The notes beneath the pieces are model-generated. The model was not told where the DNA came from. It did not search any database and saw nothing but the letters and a program-made list of their open reading frames with translations. A stretch of 64,000 bases of DNA. Origin: Burkholderiales bacterium (lineage in GTDB: Bacteria; Pseudomonadota; Gammaproteobacteria; Burkholderiales; Burkholderiaceae_C). Position numbers and translations under genes: made by a program. Of the stretch, positions 18,927 to 27,764 are shown piece after piece (position 1 is the stretch's first letter; each line of letters opens with the position of its first letter). Location of the stretch: NCBI GenBank assembly GCA_947372465.1, contig CANBTT010000003.1, forward strand, positions 1 through 64,000, read 5' to 3'.

Positions 18927-19859
18927 TTACAATTTTTGGGTCAACTCGGGCACCGCTTGAAACAAATCTGCCTCCAAACCAAAATCGGCGACGCTAAAAA
19001 TCGGCGCCTCAGGGTCTTTGTTGATGGCCACAATGACTTTGCTGTCTTTCATGCCCGCCAAGTGCTGAATGGCACCACTGATGCCGCAAGCGACATACAA
19101 CTCAGGGGCCACAATCTTGCCCGTTTGACCCACCTGCCAATCGTTGGGGGCGTAGCCTGCATCAACTGCAGCTCGGCTCGCGCCCAACGCTGCGCCCAAT
19201 TTATCGGCCAAGGGCGTCATGATCTCCGCGAATTTTTCTGAACTGCCTAGCGCACGGCCTCCAGACACAATGATCTTGGCGCCGGCGAGCTCGGGGCGAT
19301 CGCTTTTGGCTATTTCTTTGCTCAAAAATTCGCTCATGCCACTGTCACTTGGCGCCTCTAAATTCTCCAACGCTGCAGTGCCCGCGCCCAAGGCCACCGC
19401 ATCAAAAGCTGTGGTCCGAATGGTCAGCACTTTGATGGCATCTGACGACTCCACAGTGGCGATGGCGTTGCCCGCGTAAATGGGGCGCTCAAAAGTCTGT
19501 GCATCAATGACACGGGTGACATCTGAGACTTGAGCAACGTCCAGCAGTGCGGCCACTCGAGGGGCGACATTCTTGCCCTGTGCGGTTGAGGCAAAAAGGA
19601 TGTGTGTGTAATTTTTAGCAATCTTCATCACCAGGGCTGTCACATTCTCAGCCAATGCATTGGCCAAACTTGGCGAATCACAGACCAGCACCTTGCCCAC
19701 ACCCGAGGCTTTGGCCGCTTCGGCTGCCACACTTTGACAAATGCTGCCCGCCACCAAAACATCAACGGCGCTAGAAAATGCGAGGGCTGCCGCGATGGTG
19801 TTGAGAGTCGCAACTTTCAAGGACACATTGTCGTGTTCTGCGATGACCAATACGCTCAT
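18927..19859 (-). CDS. etfA: Electron transfer flavoprotein alpha subunit
   Basis: This 310-aa FAD-binding subunit of ETF carries electrons from acyl-CoA dehydrogenases to ETF-quinone oxidoreductase. The C-terminal FAD domain has VSGGRALGSSEKF, GASRAAVDAGYAPND and YVACGISGAIQHLAGMKDS. It follows etfB by 44 bp and precedes the acyl-CoA dehydrogenase by 9 bp, all on one strand. Confidence 0.95.
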   Translation of the reverse strand: MSVLVIAEHDNVSLKVATLNTIAAALAFSSAVDVLVAGSICQSVAAEAAKASGVGKVLVCDSPSLANALAENVTALVMKIAKNYTHILFASTAQGKNVAPRVAALLDVAQVSDVTRVIDAQTFERPIYAGNAIATVESSDAIKVLTIRTTAFDAVALGAGTAALENLEAPSDSGMSEFLSKEIAKSDRPELAGAKIIVSGGRALGSSEKFAEIMTPLADKLGAALGASRAAVDAGYAPNDWQVGQTGKIVAPELYVACGISGAIQHLAGMKDSKVIVAINKDPEAPIFSVADFGLEADLFQAVPELTQKL

Positions 19860-19903
19860 TTTAAAATTCCTTCAACAATACTTTTATATATTTACAGACA
19901 ACT

Positions 19904-20653
19904 TCAGATGACCTTGGCCACATTTTTCAATTTATCAATCAGTTGATCCACATCGCTCACGCGCACACCAGCCCCACGCACTGCAGGCTCACTGACCTTT
20001 AAGGTTTTAATGCGAGGGGTGACATCCACGCCCAAGTCTTCTGGCTTGAAGGTCTCCAAGGGTTTTTTCTTGGCTTTCACGATATTGGGCAAGGTGATGA
20101 ATCTGGGTTCATTCAACCTGAGATCAGTGGTCACCACTGCTGGCAAACGAAGTGACACCACTTCAAGACCACCATCAATCTCTCTGGTGACCTTGACATG
20201 TTGACCCACCACTTCAACCTTTGAAGCAAACGTGGCTTGCGGCAGTTGGGCCAAAGCAGCAAGCATCTGACCCGTTTGATTGCAATCGTCATCAATGGCT
20301 TGCTTGCCTAAAATGATCAATGAAGGTGCTTCTTTGGCCACAATGGCATTCAACAACTTGGCCACAGCCAAGGGTTGCAACTCCTGCGTGGTCTCGACCA
20401 AAATCGCCCGATCTGCACCAATGGCCATGGCCGTTCTAAGTGTTTCTGTGCATTGCGTAACACCGCACGATATGGCGATCACCTCGGTGGCCACGCCGGC
20501 TTCCTTCAACCGAACAGCCTCCTCAATGGCAATTTCATCAAAGGGGTTCATGCTCATCTTTACATTGGCAATGTCCACACCACTTTGATCCGATTTCACG
20601 CGCACTTTGACGTTGTAATCAACCACTCTTTTTACGGGGACCAAGATCTTCAT
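19904..20653 (-). CDS. etfB: Electron transfer flavoprotein beta subunit
   Basis: This 249-aa subunit binds AMP and forms the ETF heterodimer. It has the typical start [20 protein letters not shown] and the signature [17 protein letters not shown]. The ATG at 20653 is chosen because GGAG lies about 6 bp upstream; a TTG one codon earlier is also open. It is the first gene of an etfB-etfA-acyl-CoA dehydrogenase-nitronate monooxygenase operon. Confidence 0.95.
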   Translation of the reverse strand: MKILVPVKRVVDYNVKVRVKSDQSGVDIANVKMSMNPFDEIAIEEAVRLKEAGVATEVIAISCGVTQCTETLRTAMAIGADRAILVETTQELQPLAVAKLLNAIVAKEAPSLIILGKQAIDDDCNQTGQMLAALAQLPQATFASKVEVVGQHVKVTREIDGGLEVVSLRLPAVVTTDLRLNEPRFITLPNIVKAKKKPLETFKPEDLGVDVTPRIKTLKVSEPAVRGAGVRVSDVDQLIDKLKNVAKVI

Positions 20654-20780
20654 CAATTACTCCACATTAGATAATAAAGGCCTATACAAAGCCGTGCACC
20701 ATTTTAGGTGAAACGAGCACCTGGCTTGGATAAAAGGGGCTTGAAACCCTCAAAAAAGGGCCTAATTGCTCTGATAAGCA

Positions 20781-22034
20781 TTAATTTTTGGACGACTGAA
20801 CTGCCCCCTCTTGCCCAGAGGCCCAAAACAATTGGCGCTGAGGCATGGGGATTTGAAGCTGGGCTTGTCTGACGGCTTGCAAAACGGCAAAATTGACCTC
20901 TGAGAGCACGTTTTGCTGCCCCGACTCGGGGTCGTTGATCCAAAAGTTCAACTTGAACTTCAAAGCCCCATCCTCAAAGGATTGCAGCAGCACCGTGGGT
21001 GCAGGCTGCTTTAAAACACGCTCACAAGACAAGGCGGCTTGAAGCAACACCTCCTTGACCGTTCGCTCATCGCTTTGAAAATCCAAAGCAATGAAGGTGC
21101 TGAGCATGACCTGCGGATCTTCTAGCGAGTAATTCTCAATGGGCTGCGAGATCAACAACTCATTGGGCACAATGGACTCTCTGCCACTGAAGGAGCGAAT
21201 CAACGTAAAGCGGGTCTTGATGTCAGTGATCTCCCCTTCAAAATTATCCACTTTCACATAATCCCCAATGCGAATAGAGCGCTCCAGCAAAATCACAAAC
21301 CCACTGACATAATTTGCAGCCAACTTTTGCAAACCAAATCCCAGCCCAACCCCCAGTGCCCCTCCCAGGACAGACAGCGCCGTTAGATCAACACCAAGAG
21401 AAGACATGGTCACCAAAATCCCCACCACCAGCAAAGCACTGCGAAGCAAATTGGAGAGCACTCTTCTCATTGAAAGATCTTGTACGGTTGGCGCAATCAA
21501 TTGACGCTCTATGGCAGCGGACAACCACAAAGAAAAAATCAACACAAAGATCATCGAGGCAAGCCCCTCCAAAAGGGCTCTCAAATTCATCTGACTCTTG
21601 CCAATGGACAAATGAATCGATTCAAGTTCATTCAAAAAATCAGGCAATAAATTGGTGACCCATAAAACACAGATGAAACCGGCCAACCAAAAGAAAACCT
21701 TCTCTAATGCGCGCATCAAAGGGGAATTGGGTGCGACAAACAACAGCACTCGGGCAATCAGGCGAACGCTCACAGAAAAAACCAAGAGTGGCAAAGCCAT
21801 CAAAATCAAATCAATTGGTTGGTGCAACAGATGAAAGGTGACCTTCAAAAAAAAGCACAACATCAATGCGCAAAAGGGAAGCAACAAGCCCTCGTGAACC
21901 GGCTCCCCTAGCCAAACAGACTGTTCGTGACTCACGCGCTTGGTCAACCATTGACTGAACAAGAATGACAGACCAATCATCAAGGCCAAAGCCGCGCATT
22001 GGACCAAAGAGGAAGCGCTGAAGAAATCGGTCAT
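20781..22034 (-). CDS. MscS-family mechanosensitive channel
   Basis: This integral membrane protein of 417 aa has several N-terminal membrane helices. The conserved pore helix and beta domain follow (LGGALGVGLGFGLQKLAANY, then RSIRIGDYVKVDNFEG). It is longer than E. coli MscS and resembles the MscM/YbdG-like group. It should protect the cell against hypo-osmotic shock. The ATG at 22034 gives the better N-terminus; a TTG at 22076 overlaps the upstream gene. It lies directly downstream of the deacetylase-family gene. Confidence 0.88.
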   Translation of the reverse strand: MTDFFSASSLVQCAALALMIGLSFLFSQWLTKRVSHEQSVWLGEPVHEGLLLPFCALMLCFFLKVTFHLLHQPIDLILMALPLLVFSVSVRLIARVLLFVAPNSPLMRALEKVFFWLAGFICVLWVTNLLPDFLNELESIHLSIGKSQMNLRALLEGLASMIFVLIFSLWLSAAIERQLIAPTVQDLSMRRVLSNLLRSALLVVGILVTMSSLGVDLTALSVLGGALGVGLGFGLQKLAANYVSGFVILLERSIRIGDYVKVDNFEGEITDIKTRFTLIRSFSGRESIVPNELLISQPIENYSLEDPQVMLSTFIALDFQSDERTVKEVLLQAALSCERVLKQPAPTVLLQSFEDGALKFKLNFWINDPESGQQNVLSEVNFAVLQAVRQAQLQIPMPQRQLFWASGQEGAVQSSKN

Positions 22035-22072
22035 GGTTGCCCTTAGAAAAAATGCGCCAAAAAAACACCCGA

Positions 22073-23026
22073 TCAACAGTCGGTCAATGCCCTTAAGTGT
22101 GCTTCCACACTGGTTGATAGAGATCTCAAATCATACCCGCCCTCCAGACATGAAACAATGCGCCCCTGTGCATGTTTGCGTGCAAGCTCAACAATTCTCT
22201 GGGTGATCCAAGCATAATCGGCCTCTTTAAGAAGCATCTGTCCCATGTCGTCATCTCTGTGCGCATCAAATCCAGCGCTGATGAAAACCATCTGAGGTCG
22301 GTGCGCCTCGAGTCTAGGCATCCATTGCTCTTGCACCACACGCCTCACCTCATCTCCTTTGGTGTAGGCCGTCAATGGGACATTGAGCATGTTGCTGGGC
22401 TGTGGGCTCAATAGCGTGTAGGGATAAAAGGGGTGCTGATAAAATCCCACCATCAAGACCCGCTCATCGCCGGCCAAAATATCTTCCGTGCCGTTGCCAT
22501 GGTGCACATCAAAATCAACCACCGCGACGCGTTGAAGACCACGAACATCCAAAGCATGCTTCACAGCAATCGCAACATTGTTAAAAAAACAAAATCCCAT
22601 GGCCTGCGTTTTACTTGCATGATGACCAGGTGGGCGCACACAACAAAAAGCATTTTCAAGTTGACCATCAATCACCGCATCGGTCGCAGCCAGCGCAGCG
22701 CCGACAGAACTCAAGGCCGCCGTCCATGTGTGTGCATTCATGGATGTATCAGGATCAATGTGGATGTACTGTGGACCCATAAAGGTCTCATCAACCCTTA
22801 ACGCTTGAGCTTTGCTCTTGATCAGTGCAACCATGGCTGGGTCATGTGCGAGCGTCAAGTCTTGCTCACGCGCCAAGGGCGCCTCGCGCATGCTCAGCGC
22901 CACATCCACGCCTGAGATCAACAAGCGGTCAGCAATCGCATCCAGTCTTTGTGGACACTCGGGATGCCCCTCGCCCATTTCATGCAAGCGACAATTGGCA
23001 TTTGAATAAAACCCTGTTCTGTTCAT
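22073..23026 (-). CDS. Histone deacetylase/acetylpolyamine amidohydrolase family protein
   Basis: This 317-aa zinc hydrolase of the arginase-deacetylase fold has the catalytic histidine pair in RPPGHHASKTQAMGFC. Zinc ligands lie in VVDFDVHHGNGTED and SAGFDAHRDD. Bacterial members deacetylate polyamines, acetoin-related compounds or acyl-lysines. The ATG at 23026 is preferred over a TTG two codons upstream. It is divergent from mltB. Confidence 0.9.
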   Translation of the reverse strand: MNRTGFYSNANCRLHEMGEGHPECPQRLDAIADRLLISGVDVALSMREAPLAREQDLTLAHDPAMVALIKSKAQALRVDETFMGPQYIHIDPDTSMNAHTWTAALSSVGAALAATDAVIDGQLENAFCCVRPPGHHASKTQAMGFCFFNNVAIAVKHALDVRGLQRVAVVDFDVHHGNGTEDILAGDERVLMVGFYQHPFYPYTLLSPQPSNMLNVPLTAYTKGDEVRRVVQEQWMPRLEAHRPQMVFISAGFDAHRDDDMGQMLLKEADYAWITQRIVELARKHAQGRIVSCLEGGYDLRSLSTSVEAHLRALTDC

Positions 23027-23112
23027 CGTCAAAAAGCCTCGAATTTAAAAGCACCTTGAGCCAAGACAATTCTAAGGCCTCCATTAGAATGGTACTCAAG
23101 GGAGTACTGATT

Positions 23113-24279
23113 TTGAGCATTTATCGATTGACCGCAAAACAACTTTGCTTGCTGGGGCTCACGGGGCTGAGTTGGGTGAGCAGTGCCTCAATGGCCGCCA
23201 CGCCGAATCAACAGCTCAAGAATGTCCATGAAGCCGCGCCCTTGGCATCGGGTCAAAAACATGCCAAACATGCCAAACACTCGCTTTCATCTCGCGCCAA
23301 AAGCAAACAAATTGTCAGCGAAACAGGACCCGCCTTCAAGGCCACGCCTGAGCTCATGGCCTTGTCCCAACAGCTGTCTGTAGACAACAACCTGCCAAAA
23401 GATTGGGTCACGTCCCAGCTGCTTAGAGCCAAAAGCCTGAGCAAAATCAAACAACTCGTGCTCCCTGCCAGCTTAGGCATGAAGAAAAATTGGGCCGCTT
23501 ATAGAGAGCGTTTCCTTGGTGAATCAAGAATTCAAGGTGGACGAGATTTTGCACTTAGGAATTGGTCTTCCCTTGAAAAAGTCCAAGCGCAATACCAAGT
23601 GCCCTGGGAAATCGTCGTGGCCATCATCGGTGTTGAGAGCTTTTACGGCAAAAACATGGGTCACTTTAAGACTCTGGATGTCCTCACCTCTTTGAGCATG
23701 GACTTTCCAAAATCTCACCCAAGAGCAAAGGAGAGAGAAGCATTTTTTCGGCAAGAATTGGGCGCCTTGCTGACAATGATGCACACGACTCAGCAGCAGC
23801 ATTGGTTTTCAAGTTTTGCTGGCGCAATGGGTTTGCCCCAGTTCATGCCCTCAAATTTTCAAAAATTTGCAGTTGATTTAGACGGCGATGGGCGCATCGA
23901 CCTCAACAGCAGCGAGGCAGATGCCATTGGATCGGTGGGCAACTATTTGGCCAAATTTGGGTGGCAAGGCGGTGTGCCGACCCACTTTGAATTGGATCCC
24001 AATTTTGACAAAACGCACCTGGAAGAGATGCTTTTGCCCGACATTCTGCCCAGCTTCACAAGCGATCAACTTCAAAAATGGGGCCTTCTTCTTTCAACCA
24101 ACGCGCAATCACACCAAGGACGATTGGCTTTGGTGATGCTAGAAAATGGTGACGACGAACCCACCTATGTTTTAGGCACAGAGAACTTTTATACCATCAC
24201 GCGATACAACTGGAGCAGTTATTACGCCTTGGCCGTGATCGAGCTGGCAAAAGAAATCAAGTCCTCCCTAGGGCGCTAA
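23113..24279 (+). CDS. mltB: Membrane-bound lytic murein transglycosylase B
   Basis: This enzyme cleaves the glycan strands of peptidoglycan. The catalytic Glu is in IIGVESFYGKNMG, and the MltB block FAGAMGLPQFMPSNF plus a Ca-site-like DLDGDGRIDLNS follow. The start is uncertain. TTG at 23113 has AAGGGAG 8 bp upstream and gives a clean signal peptide (388 aa); ATG at 23089 has a weaker site and adds 8 residues. I see no lipobox, so the protein is probably periplasmic and soluble. An unusual His/Lys-rich patch (KHAKHAKHS) follows the signal peptide. Confidence 0.88.
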   Translation: MSIYRLTAKQLCLLGLTGLSWVSSASMAATPNQQLKNVHEAAPLASGQKHAKHAKHSLSSRAKSKQIVSETGPAFKATPELMALSQQLSVDNNLPKDWVTSQLLRAKSLSKIKQLVLPASLGMKKNWAAYRERFLGESRIQGGRDFALRNWSSLEKVQAQYQVPWEIVVAIIGVESFYGKNMGHFKTLDVLTSLSMDFPKSHPRAKEREAFFRQELGALLTMMHTTQQQHWFSSFAGAMGLPQFMPSNFQKFAVDLDGDGRIDLNSSEADAIGSVGNYLAKFGWQGGVPTHFELDPNFDKTHLEEMLLPDILPSFTSDQLQKWGLLLSTNAQSHQGRLALVMLENGDDEPTYVLGTENFYTITRYNWSSYYALAVIELAKEIKSSLGR

Positions 24280-24301
24280 GCCTGCCACAACGCGCCTGTG
24301 C

Positions 24302-25525
24302 TTAGACAATGCCAGCGCTTTGAAGTGCTTGAATGTCTGCCTCAGACTTGTTCAACACGTCCCTCAAGATCTCATGCGTATGTTGACCCAATGCAGGCGG
24401 TGGAATCTCGTGCTTGATGGGCGTGTGTGAAAACTTCATGGGGCTGCCCACCAAGGTCACGCTTCCCGCCACAGCATGGGGCAACTCAAATTTCATGCCC
24501 CGAGCCAAGACCTGGGGTTCCTCAAAAACATCGGCAATTTTGTTGATGGGACCATTCGCAACGCCTGCTTGCTCAAGCAAAGCCACCCATTCTTTGGTGG
24601 TTTTTTTCAAAAAGATTGCATTGAGCAGTTCTGTGATCTCTTCGCGATTTTTGACCCGCTCGCCATTGGTGGAGAATTTTGGATCTTTTGCCAAATGTTC
24701 ACACGCAGCAACCTCGCAAAATTTATTGAATAAATTATCGTTCCCACAGGCCAAGATCAAAGCACCATCCGATGTCTTGAATGTTTGGTAAGGGACAATG
24801 TTGGGGTGCGCATTGCCAAGCGAAGAAGGGGACTCACCTGTTGCAAAATAATTCATGGCTTGATTGGCCAATATGGCCACGCACGAGTCAAGCAAGGACA
24901 CATCAATCCACTGACCTTGACCCGACACGGCACGGTGAGCAATGGCCGCGCAAATGGCCACACTGGCATACATACCTGTGGTCATGTCAATGATGGGCAC
25001 CCCCACCCTTTGTGGACCACCACCTGGCAAGTCGTCCCTCTCGCCTGTGACACTCATCAACCCCCCCATGCCCTGCGCCATGAAGTCATAACCAGGTCGA
25101 TCCTTGTAGGGGCCTGTTTGACCAAAACCTGTGACGGAACAATAAATAACACCAGGATTGATGGCCTTGATGTCCTCATAGCCTAAACCATATCGCGCCA
25201 AATCACCCACCTTGTAGTTCTCCACCACCACGTCCACCTCTTTGGCCAATTCACGCACCAAGGCCTGACCTTGCGCGCTGGAGAGATCGATGGTGATTGA
25301 TTTTTTACCTCGATTGGCCGCACAGTAATAGGCCGACTCTTTGGTGACCAGGCCAGCCTCGTCGCGCAAAAAGGGGGGTGCGAAAGCCCTGGAGTCATCC
25401 CCCTTCTTGGGGCGTTCGACTTTGATCACCTCAGCGCCCAAGTCGGCCAAATTTTGAGCGGCCCAAGGTCCCGCCAAAACCCGCGATAGATCAAGAACTT
25501 TGATATGAGAAAGTGGGCCAGACAT
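24302..25525 (-). CDS. Class III CoA-transferase (CaiB/BaiF family)
   Basis: This 407-aa formyl-CoA transferase-like enzyme moves CoA between carboxylic acids. It has the N-terminal KVLDLSRVLAGPWAAQ and GAEVIKVERP and the catalytic-Asp region YDFMAQGMGGLMSVTG. The ATG at 25525 matches the family start; a longer upstream frame looks non-coding. It is the gene after malonyl-CoA decarboxylase on the same strand, about 200 bp away, so malonate or another dicarboxylate is a reasonable guess for the acid. Confidence 0.88.
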   Translation of the reverse strand: MSGPLSHIKVLDLSRVLAGPWAAQNLADLGAEVIKVERPKKGDDSRAFAPPFLRDEAGLVTKESAYYCAANRGKKSITIDLSSAQGQALVRELAKEVDVVVENYKVGDLARYGLGYEDIKAINPGVIYCSVTGFGQTGPYKDRPGYDFMAQGMGGLMSVTGERDDLPGGGPQRVGVPIIDMTTGMYASVAICAAIAHRAVSGQGQWIDVSLLDSCVAILANQAMNYFATGESPSSLGNAHPNIVPYQTFKTSDGALILACGNDNLFNKFCEVAACEHLAKDPKFSTNGERVKNREEITELLNAIFLKKTTKEWVALLEQAGVANGPINKIADVFEEPQVLARGMKFELPHAVAGSVTLVGSPMKFSHTPIKHEIPPPALGQHTHEILRDVLNKSEADIQALQSAGIV

Positions 25526-25723
25526 GTTGATCCTCTGATGTTGGGGGGTAGGTTGCTGAAGAGGGCATTTTAATGGGCTTCTATTGGATTTGGCATCGCA
25601 AACAAAAAAAGCCACCAAGCTGGGCATGGAATCATGCGCCCTGATGAGGACACTCTTGGCGCAAGCGCAAACCGTGCGCGCCCCAACGCCAGAACACGCG
25701 TGTCGCAAAATTTCTAGGCTTTG

Positions 25724-27172
25724 CTAGTCCTTTTTTACAGGCAAAAACAAGTCTTCCACATCTGAGGAGACCGTGATTTTCCCTTTGGCCAAAAGCATTC
25801 GATGGCGATCGAGCTTTCTCAAGTCGTAGAGATAATTGACCATGATGCCCCAGGACTGCTTGTAGCCCTTGGTCGATGGGTCGGCACCCCAGTTGATGCG
25901 CTCAATCCGCGCTCCATTGTGCAAATGAAATTTTGCAACCGCATCCACTGGGTGACCATCGACCAGCGTTTGACCAAGATAAACGGCAGCAGCTTGCTTG
26001 AGAAAACTCTCAAGCACCGCATTCTTTGTCAAGTCTTCAAGCCCATCAATGGCTTTGATCAACTCCGCCGAATTGAGCTCGATCAGTCCCAAAGATTTTT
26101 GCAGCGCCTTGCTTTCTTTGTCCCCAATGCGATCTATCAAGTTGTCCATGTTTTTGGTGGCCCACGCTTTCAGGCCTGGAATGGGTGACAAGGTGGCGAA
26201 AGTCTTGAGTTTAGGAAACTCGTCCTTCAAGACCTGCACCACCCGCTTGATCAAGGAGTCTCCAAATCCGACCCCTCTGAGTCCGGCTTGGGTGTTGCTG
26301 ATGGAGTAAAAAATGGCCACGTTGGCTTTTTGTAAGTTCTCAGGCGCGGCATTTTCGTCCAACAAGGGCGTGATGCTGTCCGCGATTTCACTGAGCAATG
26401 CAACCTCTACAAAGATCAAAGGCTCACTTGGCAAATTCGGATGAAAGAAGCCGTAGCAACGCCGGTCGCTGTCGAGTCGGTTTTTTAAATCGGCCCAACT
26501 CCTGATGTCGTGCACGGCTTCATATTGAATCAACTTTTCAATCAATGAAGCAGGTGAATCCCAGCTCAACCGCTTGAGCTCCAAAAAGGCAACATCCAGC
26601 CAGGTTGAGAACAAATTCTCCAACTCCGCGTCCAAGGCCACCAATCGTTTATTGGTTTTTAAGTGGGGAATCAACTCTGCCCTGAGATTCAACAAAAACC
26701 GCAGCCCTCCTTCAAAGGCGGCGAAGCGTTGAAAGAGCCGAGTTCTAGGAGAGACCAAGGAGCGACGCAATTTGATTTCAGCTGACCCCTCCTCTTGCGT
26801 GCCAAAAGCCTGGGTGTATTCCTCTTTGGCCGCCATGACTTTTTTTGCATCAGGCCCAAAGTGCTCACTCATCAGCAACCAAACATCCAACTTCACGTCT
26901 GGCAAACTCAGCTCATACCATTTGGCAAACACCTTGGCTCGACGCCCACCTTCAATTTCACTGACTTTGGAGTCGATGATGTCATTGAGTTGGGTAAGAA
27001 TCTTTCTAAGCGACCTGGGCGACAAGGCCTCGTCGCGATGTTTTAAGGATGCATCAATTCTCTCCCTTGTCGAGCGGTCATCTTCTGGCTTCGTTGTCAC
27101 GGGCTTGGAGGGTTGATCTAATTTGGCCCGCAGCAATTTCATGCCACGCTCTAACCATTGGGGTCTGTTCAT
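25724..27172 (-). CDS. Malonyl-CoA decarboxylase
   Basis: This 482-aa GNAT-fold enzyme converts malonyl-CoA to acetyl-CoA and CO2. Family blocks are visible: the helical N-terminal domain, then KTFATLSPIPGLKAWA with the catalytic Ser region, and FHLHNGARIERINW with the catalytic His. Length fits bacterial MatA-like enzymes. A class III CoA-transferase gene lies downstream. No malonate transporter or malonyl-CoA synthetase is adjacent, so the role could be malonate use or removal of stray malonyl-CoA. Confidence 0.92.
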   Translation of the reverse strand: MNRPQWLERGMKLLRAKLDQPSKPVTTKPEDDRSTRERIDASLKHRDEALSPRSLRKILTQLNDIIDSKVSEIEGGRRAKVFAKWYELSLPDVKLDVWLLMSEHFGPDAKKVMAAKEEYTQAFGTQEEGSAEIKLRRSLVSPRTRLFQRFAAFEGGLRFLLNLRAELIPHLKTNKRLVALDAELENLFSTWLDVAFLELKRLSWDSPASLIEKLIQYEAVHDIRSWADLKNRLDSDRRCYGFFHPNLPSEPLIFVEVALLSEIADSITPLLDENAAPENLQKANVAIFYSISNTQAGLRGVGFGDSLIKRVVQVLKDEFPKLKTFATLSPIPGLKAWATKNMDNLIDRIGDKESKALQKSLGLIELNSAELIKAIDGLEDLTKNAVLESFLKQAAAVYLGQTLVDGHPVDAVAKFHLHNGARIERINWGADPSTKGYKQSWGIMVNYLYDLRKLDRHRMLLAKGKITVSSDVEDLFLPVKKD

Positions 27173-27195
27173 GAGTTAAGTATCAAGGAGGGTTG

Positions 27196-27285
27196 ATGGA
27201 ATTCATTGCCCAAGTGTTTAAAGACTTGGCGCAGCTGTGTTCAATTGTTCTTTCATGGCATTTTGAGACACTCAAGTGGTTTTAG
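27196..27285 (+). CDS. Possible 29-aa small protein
   Basis: A short frame, starting MEFIAQVFKDLAQLC and ending in ETLKWF, follows a near-consensus AAGGAGG with only about 4 bp spacing. The peptide is hydrophobic and aromatic. It resembles no family I know. It may be a genuine small protein or a chance frame in the leader of an untranslated transcript. Confidence 0.22.
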   Translation: MEFIAQVFKDLAQLCSIVLSWHFETLKWF

Positions 27286-27580
27286 CCTCTGCGATTTCAA
27301 AAATATCAACATGCGCTAGGAAACTTCTCTCCTAGGAATCGGGCCGCTAAAATTAAAAGCATCGGGACTCTCTTTGTAATCGTCTTGAAGGGTCAATAAC
27401 TTGAATCAAACAAGCCTTGTGCACCCACTCAACCCTCACCCGAACCTCTTTTCAATCGGTCTTTTGTCGCCCTTGGGCAGGTTGACTTGAACCCGTTGTC
27501 TCAATTTTTGAGCCCTCTACATCCAAATTTCACACACCTCTTCTTGGTTCAGGTGACCGACTGGCCGACTGGCCGCTTGG

Positions 27581-27676
27581 GTGACTGAAAAGCGCCAAGA
27601 CAACAAGATCCTCAATGCTGAACGAGAAGGGTGCGCCGGATGCCACACTCTCAAAAAAAGAGAGCTAAATCACTGA
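27581..27676 (+). pseudogene. Possible cytochrome c remnant (CAGCH motif)
   Basis: A 31-codon frame from GTG contains ILNAEREGCAGCHTLKKR, very like the start of a class I cytochrome c haem site (CxxCH at codons 18-22). It is closed by a stop codon nine codons after the motif, and no axial-Met half is recognisable in any frame downstream. An in-frame stop also precedes it. It may be the remains of a cytochrome gene or a coincidence. Confidence 0.25.
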
Positions 27677-27764
27677 TATTTATTATAGGTAAATCCCATG
27701 AAGCACAGTTCAGCAATCCACTGCATTGTTTGGTGTTTCCACACAAATACATCACTTGGCCTTG

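Larger units (their letters stand above)
27173..27764. other. 592-bp intergenic gap, possibly decayed
   Basis: This is the longest gap in the window, between malonyl-CoA decarboxylase and lgt. It contains a 29-codon frame with a good ribosome site (27196-27285), a 6-bp inverted repeat CTAGGA/TCCTAG at 27316-27335, a doubled GACTGGCC near 27560, and a 31-codon frame with a cytochrome-type CxxCH motif (27581-27676). No RNA gene was recognised. Confidence 0.5.

Noticed and set aside
20657-20780. Terminator after the MscS gene
   Set aside because: The only hairpin there has a 3-4 bp stem, too weak to report.
27555-27580. Doubled GACTGGCC as a repeat element
   Set aside because: Only two short units; too small to call a meaningful tandem repeat or array.
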